Shown here in pieces: positions 59,672 to 64,000 of a stretch of 64,000 nt of DNA. Both the position numbers and the translations under genes were made by a program. The notes below the pieces were generated by a model, which was given only the letters and a program-made list of their open reading frames with translations, had not been told where the DNA came from and made no database searches. The stretch is taken from contig NZ_JACBXU010000002.1 in NCBI RefSeq assembly GCF_013415305.1, forward strand, positions 124,001 to 188,000, read 5' to 3'. Positions within the stretch are counted from its first letter, which is position 1, and every line of letters starts with the position of its first letter. This DNA is from Pantoea sp. WMus005 (GTDB lineage Bacteria > Pseudomonadota > Gammaproteobacteria > Enterobacterales > Enterobacteriaceae).

Positions 59672-61606
59672 TTGAGTGACATGGCGAAAAACCTGATTCT
59701 CTGGTTAGTCATCGCGGTCGTGCTGATGTCAGTATTCCAGAGCTTTGGGCCCAGCGAGTCAAATGGCCGTCGGGTTGATTATTCAACCTTCCTGTCGGAA
59801 GTGAACCAGGATCAGGTCCGCGAGGCACGCATTAACGGGCGTGAGATTAACGTTGTCAAAAAAGACAGCAATAAATATACCACCTACATTCCTGTCAATG
59901 ATCCTAAGTTGCTCGATAACCTCTTGACCAAAAACGTCAAAGTGGTTGGCGAACCACCGGAAGAACCAAGCCTGCTGGCTTCAATCTTCATTTCGTGGTT
60001 CCCGATGCTGCTGCTGATCGGTGTGTGGATCTTCTTTATGCGTCAGATGCAGGGCGGCGGCGGTAAGGGCGCGATGTCCTTCGGCAAAAGCAAAGCCCGC
60101 ATGTTGACGGAAGACCAGATTAAAACCACATTCGCCGACGTTGCCGGTTGTGACGAAGCGAAAGATGAAGTGGCTGAGCTGGTGGAATATCTGCGTGAGC
60201 CGAGCCGTTTCCAGAAGCTGGGCGGTAAAATTCCAAAAGGCGTTCTGATGGTGGGGCCACCGGGTACCGGTAAAACCCTGCTGGCTAAAGCCATTGCCGG
60301 TGAAGCGAAGGTGCCATTCTTTACCATCTCCGGTTCGGACTTTGTGGAAATGTTTGTTGGTGTCGGCGCATCCCGTGTGCGTGACATGTTCGAACAGGCC
60401 AAGAAAGCAGCACCGTGCATCATCTTCATCGATGAGATCGATGCCGTTGGTCGTCAGCGTGGCGCCGGTTTAGGCGGTGGTCATGATGAACGTGAGCAGA
60501 CGCTGAACCAGATGCTGGTTGAGATGGATGGTTTCGAAGGTAACGAAGGTATTATCGTTATCGCTGCGACTAACCGTCCTGACGTACTGGATCCTGCGCT
60601 GCTGCGCCCAGGCCGCTTTGACCGTCAGGTTGTGGTAGGCCTGCCAGACGTACGCGGTCGTGAGCAGATCCTGAAAGTGCATATGCGTCGTGTGCCATTG
60701 GCTACCGATATCGATGCAGCGATCATTGCACGTGGTACTCCAGGCTTCTCAGGTGCCGATCTGGCCAACCTTGTGAACGAAGCAGCGTTGTTCGCGGCCC
60801 GTTCAAACAAGCGTGTGGTATCGATGGTTGAGTTCGAGAAAGCGAAAGACAAAATCATGATGGGTGCGGAACGTCGCTCTATGGTGATGACGGAATCGCA
60901 GAAAGAGTCAACCGCCTACCACGAAGCGGGCCACGCCATTATTGGTCGCCTGGTGCCAGAGCATGACCCGGTGCATAAAGTTACGATTATCCCACGCGGC
61001 CGTGCGCTCGGAGTGACCTTCTTCCTGCCTGAAGGCGACGCGATCAGCGCCAGCCGTCAGAAACTGGAAAGCCAGATATCAACGCTTTACGGCGGTCGTC
61101 TTGCAGAAGAGATCATCTACGGTGTGGAACGTGTTTCTACCGGTGCGTCTAACGACATTAAAGTCGCGACCAATCTGGCTCGCAACATGGTGACACAGTG
61201 GGGCTTCTCCGAAAAACTGGGTCCATTGCTGTATGCAGAAGAAGAGGGTGAAGTATTCCTTGGGCGTTCTGTCGCGAAAGCGAAACATATGTCTGATGAA
61301 ACTGCCCGCATCATCGACCAGGAAGTTAAGCACCTGATCGATAGCAACTACCAGCGTGCTCGTCGCATTCTGGGTGAGAACATGGACATTCTTCACGCGA
61401 TGAAAGACGCGCTGATGAAGTATGAAACCATTGATGCACCGCAGATCGACGACCTGATGGCACGACGCGAAGTGCGTCCGCCAGCTGGCTGGGAAGATCC
61501 AGGCAGCAGCTCAGACAGCAACGGTACGCCAAAGGCGCCACGTCCTGTTGATGAACCGCGTACGCCGAACCCAGGCAATACCATGTCAGAGCAGTACAAT
61601 AAATAA
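59672..61606 (+). CDS. ftsH: ATP-dependent zinc metalloprotease FtsH
   Basis: FtsH degrades LpxC, sigma-32 and misassembled membrane proteins. Two membrane helices (~7-25, ~100-120) flank a periplasmic domain. The AAA module has Walker A GPPGTGKT, Walker B IIFIDEID and the SRH region [18 protein letters not shown]. The zinc motif is [10 protein letters not shown]. Two starts are possible: TTG at 59672 (644 aa; MSDMAKNL as in the longer E. coli form) and ATG at 59681 (641 aa). The tail ends with a variable Ser/Asn/Pro stretch. Confidence 0.97.
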   Translation: MSDMAKNLILWLVIAVVLMSVFQSFGPSESNGRRVDYSTFLSEVNQDQVREARINGREINVVKKDSNKYTTYIPVNDPKLLDNLLTKNVKVVGEPPEEPSLLASIFISWFPMLLLIGVWIFFMRQMQGGGGKGAMSFGKSKARMLTEDQIKTTFADVAGCDEAKDEVAELVEYLREPSRFQKLGGKIPKGVLMVGPPGTGKTLLAKAIAGEAKVPFFTISGSDFVEMFVGVGASRVRDMFEQAKKAAPCIIFIDEIDAVGRQRGAGLGGGHDEREQTLNQMLVEMDGFEGNEGIIVIAATNRPDVLDPALLRPGRFDRQVVVGLPDVRGREQILKVHMRRVPLATDIDAAIIARGTPGFSGADLANLVNEAALFAARSNKRVVSMVEFEKAKDKIMMGAERRSMVMTESQKESTAYHEAGHAIIGRLVPEHDPVHKVTIIPRGRALGVTFFLPEGDAISASRQKLESQISTLYGGRLAEEIIYGVERVSTGASNDIKVATNLARNMVTQWGFSEKLGPLLYAEEEGEVFLGRSVAKAKHMSDETARIIDQEVKHLIDSNYQRARRILGENMDILHAMKDALMKYETIDAPQIDDLMARREVRPPAGWEDPGSSSDSNGTPKAPRPVDEPRTPNPGNTMSEQYNK

Positions 61607-61624
61607 GACGCAACATCGTCAGAC

Positions 61625-61651
61625 AAAACCCCGGCTGGTCCGGGGTTTTTT
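61625..61651 (+). terminator. ftsH terminator
   Basis: AACCCCGG (61627-61634), a CTGGT loop and CCGGGGTT (61640-61647) are flanked by A and T runs. It lies 20 nt past the ftsH stop and would reduce read-through into folP. Confidence 0.92.
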
Positions 61652-61685
61652 ACATCCGGATATTGATCAGTAAGGAGTTTTCACC

Positions 61686-62525
61686 ATGAAGTTGTTCGCC
61701 CGTGATTCCCATCTCGATTTATCTTTTCCCCATGTGATGGGCATTCTGAATGTCACGCCGGACTCCTTTTCAGATGGTGGCAAACATAACGCGCTGGTCG
61801 ATGCGCTGACGCATACCAATGAGATGGTCAACGCAGGCGCAACCATCATCGATGTGGGCGGTGAATCAACCCGACCTGGCGCGGATGAAGTGAGTGTGGA
61901 GGAGGAGCTGGAGCGGGTAATTCCGGTGATCGATGCCATCGCCCAGCGTTTCGAAGTCTGGATTTCAGTCGATACATCTAAAGCAGAAGTCATCCGTGAA
62001 GCCGCGCGAGTGGGCGCTCACATCATTAATGACGTTCGCTCACTCTCTGAACGAGGTGCACTGGAAGCTGCTGCCGCTACCGGACTTCCCGTCTGTTTGA
62101 TGCATATGCAGGGTGAACCGCGCACGATGCAGCAGGCACCGGTTTACAAAAACATTTTAAGCGAAGTGGACACTTACTTCGCGCAGCAGATTGCGCGCTG
62201 TGAAGCGGCGGGAATTAAAAAAGAGCGGCTGATACTCGACCCGGGCTTCGGTTTCGGTAAAAATCTCAGCCACAATTATGAACTGCTGGCTCATCTGGGC
62301 GATTTTAACCACTTCGGTCTGCCGTTGTTGGTAGGAATGTCGCGTAAATCGATGATTGGCCAGCTGTTAAATGTCGGCCCGTCACAGCGTTTAACCGGCA
62401 GCCTTAGCTGCGCGGTGATTGCTGCAATGCAGGGCGCGCAGATTATTCGCGCGCATGACGTAAAAGAAACGGCCGAAGCGATGCGCGTGGTCGAAGCGAC
62501 CCGAAGAGCAAAAGGAGTATCATGA
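61686..62525 (+). CDS. folP: Dihydropteroate synthase FolP
   Basis: FolP (279 residues) joins p-aminobenzoate to dihydropterin pyrophosphate and is the sulfonamide target. The TIM barrel has [15 protein letters not shown] (signature 1), [12 protein letters not shown] (signature 2), [11 protein letters not shown] and [12 protein letters not shown]. There are no insertions like those of plasmid Sul enzymes. AAGGAG lies upstream, and the stop overlaps the glmM start by 4 nt (ATGA). Confidence 0.97.
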   Translation: MKLFARDSHLDLSFPHVMGILNVTPDSFSDGGKHNALVDALTHTNEMVNAGATIIDVGGESTRPGADEVSVEEELERVIPVIDAIAQRFEVWISVDTSKAEVIREAARVGAHIINDVRSLSERGALEAAAATGLPVCLMHMQGEPRTMQQAPVYKNILSEVDTYFAQQIARCEAAGIKKERLILDPGFGFGKNLSHNYELLAHLGDFNHFGLPLLVGMSRKSMIGQLLNVGPSQRLTGSLSCAVIAAMQGAQIIRAHDVKETAEAMRVVEATRRAKGVS

Positions 62526-63856
62526 GTAATCGTAAATATTTCGGTACAGACGGCATTCGCGGCAAAGTCGGTGAAACACCTATCACCCCCGATTTCGTCC
62601 TGAAGCTGGGCTGGGCAGCAGGTAAAGTGCTGGCGCGTCACGGTTCAAAGAAAATCATTATCGGTAAAGATACGCGTATCTCTGGCTATATGCTGGAGTC
62701 TGCGCTGGAAGCGGGTCTTGCGGCGGCGGGCCTGACAGCTGCATTTACCGGCCCGATGCCAACGCCCGCTATCGCCTATCTGACCCGCACCTTCCGCGCA
62801 GAGGCGGGTATTGTGATTTCCGCATCGCACAATCCGTTTGACGATAACGGGATTAAATTCTTCTCCTCCGAGGGCACCAAACTGCCTGATGACGTCGAAG
62901 AAGCGATTGAACTGGAAATGGAAAAGCCGATTACCTGCGTTGAGTCTGCGCAGTTAGGCCGTGCCAGCCGTATTGTCGATGCCGCAGGGCGTTACATTGA
63001 GTTCTGCAAAGGGACCTTCCCAAGCGAACTGAATCTTAACGGCCTGAAAATTGTGGTCGACTGCGCCAATGGTGCGACTTACCACATTGCGCCGAATGTT
63101 CTGCGAGAACTGGGCGCAACCGTCATTGCTATCGGTGTCCAGCCAGACGGCATGAACATTAACAAAGAATGCGGTGCCACCGATCTCAAACTGCTGCAGC
63201 AGCGTGTGCTGGCCGAGAAAGCCGATATTGGTCTGGCCTACGACGGCGACGGCGACCGTATCATGATGATTGACCATCTGGGCGACAAAGTGGATGGCGA
63301 CCAGATCCTCTATATCATTGCACGCGAAGCATTGCGTCAGGGACAGTTACGCGGCGGCGTAGTGGGTACGCTGATGAGTAACATGGGACTGGAGTTAGCG
63401 CTGAAACAACTTGGCATTCCTTTTACCCGCGCCAAAGTGGGTGACCGCTATGTGCTGGAGAAGATGCAGGAGAAGGGATGGCGTCTCGGCGCGGAGAACT
63501 CTGGTCATGTGATTCTGCTGGATAAAACCACCACGGGTGACGGTATTGTTGCAAGTTTGCAAGTACTCACTGCAATGGTACGCAATCATATGAGCCTGCA
63601 CGATCTCTGTAGCGGTATGAAGATGCTGCCGCAGGTTCTGGTCAATGTTCGCTTTGCGGGCGAGCATGATCCACTGCAAAGCGACGCAGTAAAAACCGTT
63701 ACCGCCGAAGTAGAAAAAGCCCTGGCGGGTCGTGGACGCGTTCTGCTGCGTAAATCAGGAACCGAGCCATTGATTCGTGTAATGGTCGAAGGTGAAAATG
63801 AGGCGCAGGTAACGGAACTGGCAAATCGTATCGCTGACCAGGTCAAGGCCGTTTAA
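62522..63856 (+). CDS. glmM: Phosphoglucosamine mutase GlmM
   Basis: GlmM (444 residues) converts glucosamine-6-phosphate to glucosamine-1-phosphate for UDP-GlcNAc. The phosphorylated serine is S102 ([15 protein letters not shown]). The metal loop is [13 protein letters not shown], the sugar loop is [11 protein letters not shown], and the C-terminal phosphate loop is [15 protein letters not shown]. It is translationally coupled to folP. Confidence 0.98.
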   Translation: MSNRKYFGTDGIRGKVGETPITPDFVLKLGWAAGKVLARHGSKKIIIGKDTRISGYMLESALEAGLAAAGLTAAFTGPMPTPAIAYLTRTFRAEAGIVISASHNPFDDNGIKFFSSEGTKLPDDVEEAIELEMEKPITCVESAQLGRASRIVDAAGRYIEFCKGTFPSELNLNGLKIVVDCANGATYHIAPNVLRELGATVIAIGVQPDGMNINKECGATDLKLLQQRVLAEKADIGLAYDGDGDRIMMIDHLGDKVDGDQILYIIAREALRQGQLRGGVVGTLMSNMGLELALKQLGIPFTRAKVGDRYVLEKMQEKGWRLGAENSGHVILLDKTTTGDGIVASLQVLTAMVRNHMSLHDLCSGMKMLPQVLVNVRFAGEHDPLQSDAVKTVTAEVEKALAGRGRVLLRKSGTEPLIRVMVEGENEAQVTELANRIADQVKAV

Positions 63857-64000
63857 GCTTATAACAGGCGGTTCGCAGGATGCTGAACTGCCTGTAAAAT
63901 CACCGGGATGGCGCTTTTTTCTGCAATCAGTCTGGCTGCTAAAAATTGCACTTGCAGAGATATGCGCCTTTGGTTAGTATTCACACCCGCTTCTGATGGG
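63857..64000. other. glmM 3' spacer at the window end
   Basis: No gene is seen. An 11-bp stem with one G-U pair (63864-63874 with 63885-63895) follows glmM without a T tract. In E. coli secG comes next; its promoter is probably in the last 80 nt, but no coding start lies inside the window. Confidence 0.5.

Overview
The window is a stretch of enterobacterial chromosome. Gene content, gene order and protein sequences match the Escherichia coli blocks at about 94 min (tRNA-Phe, yjdC-dsbD-cutA-dcuA-aspA-fxsA-groESL-yjeI-epmB-efp-ecnAB-blc-epmA) and about 72 min (degS-degQ-zapG-zapE-rplM-rpsI-sspAB ... arcB-mtgA-ptsO-rapZ-ptsN-hpf-rpoN-lptBAC-kdsCD-yrbG-mlaFEDCB-ibaG-murA-sfsB-ispB-rplU-rpmA-obgE-dacB-greA-yhbY-rlmE-ftsH-folP-glmM). 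Divergence from E. coli, the joining of the two blocks and the loss of several E. coli neighbours (frdABCD, ampC, sugE, nan genes, gltD, yhcC, elbB, yhbE) suggest Erwiniaceae, probably Pantoea. That taxonomic call is inference.

Layout. 1-6506 is an accessory region. It holds the C-terminally cut yghU and a divergent sugar or cyclitol cluster: two Gfo/Idh/MocA dehydrogenases, two IolE/IolH-type TIM-barrel isomerases and a LacI-family regulator. A shared palindromic operator candidate lies in front of both arms. A tRNA-Phe gene (6590-6665) separates it from the core. 6772-12314 covers periplasmic disulfide reduction (yjdC, dsbD, cutA) and the aspartate/C4-dicarboxylate pair dcuA-aspA. 12643-15326 holds fxsA and the heat-shock groESL operon. 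16052-19802 packs EF-P with both enzymes of its beta-lysylation (epmB, efp, epmA) around the entericidin pair and the lipocalin blc. A nested dyad element sits at the epmA/degS joint.

19953-26820 holds the periplasmic proteases degS and degQ, the division factors zapG and zapE, ribosomal proteins L13 and S9, and sspAB. 26932-34406 is the most unusual part. A 1843-residue GltB-like glutamate synthase, about 360 residues longer than the normal subunit, is followed on the same strand by a complete CysJ-like diflavin reductase instead of GltD. It is flanked by a long non-coding stretch with a candidate CRP site, a perfect 17-bp dyad and a 10-bp tandem repeat in front of arcB.

38526-52262 is cell-envelope and nitrogen-PTS core: mtgA, the rpoN operon, LPS transport and Kdo synthesis (lpt, kds), the phospholipid-transport mla operon and murA. 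52334-64000 holds ispB, L21/L27, obgE, dacB, greA, yhbY, rlmE-ftsH (with a sigma-32-like promoter), folP and glmM. The window ends in the spacer in front of where secG would lie. No insertion sequence, prophage, CRISPR array or rRNA gene was seen.
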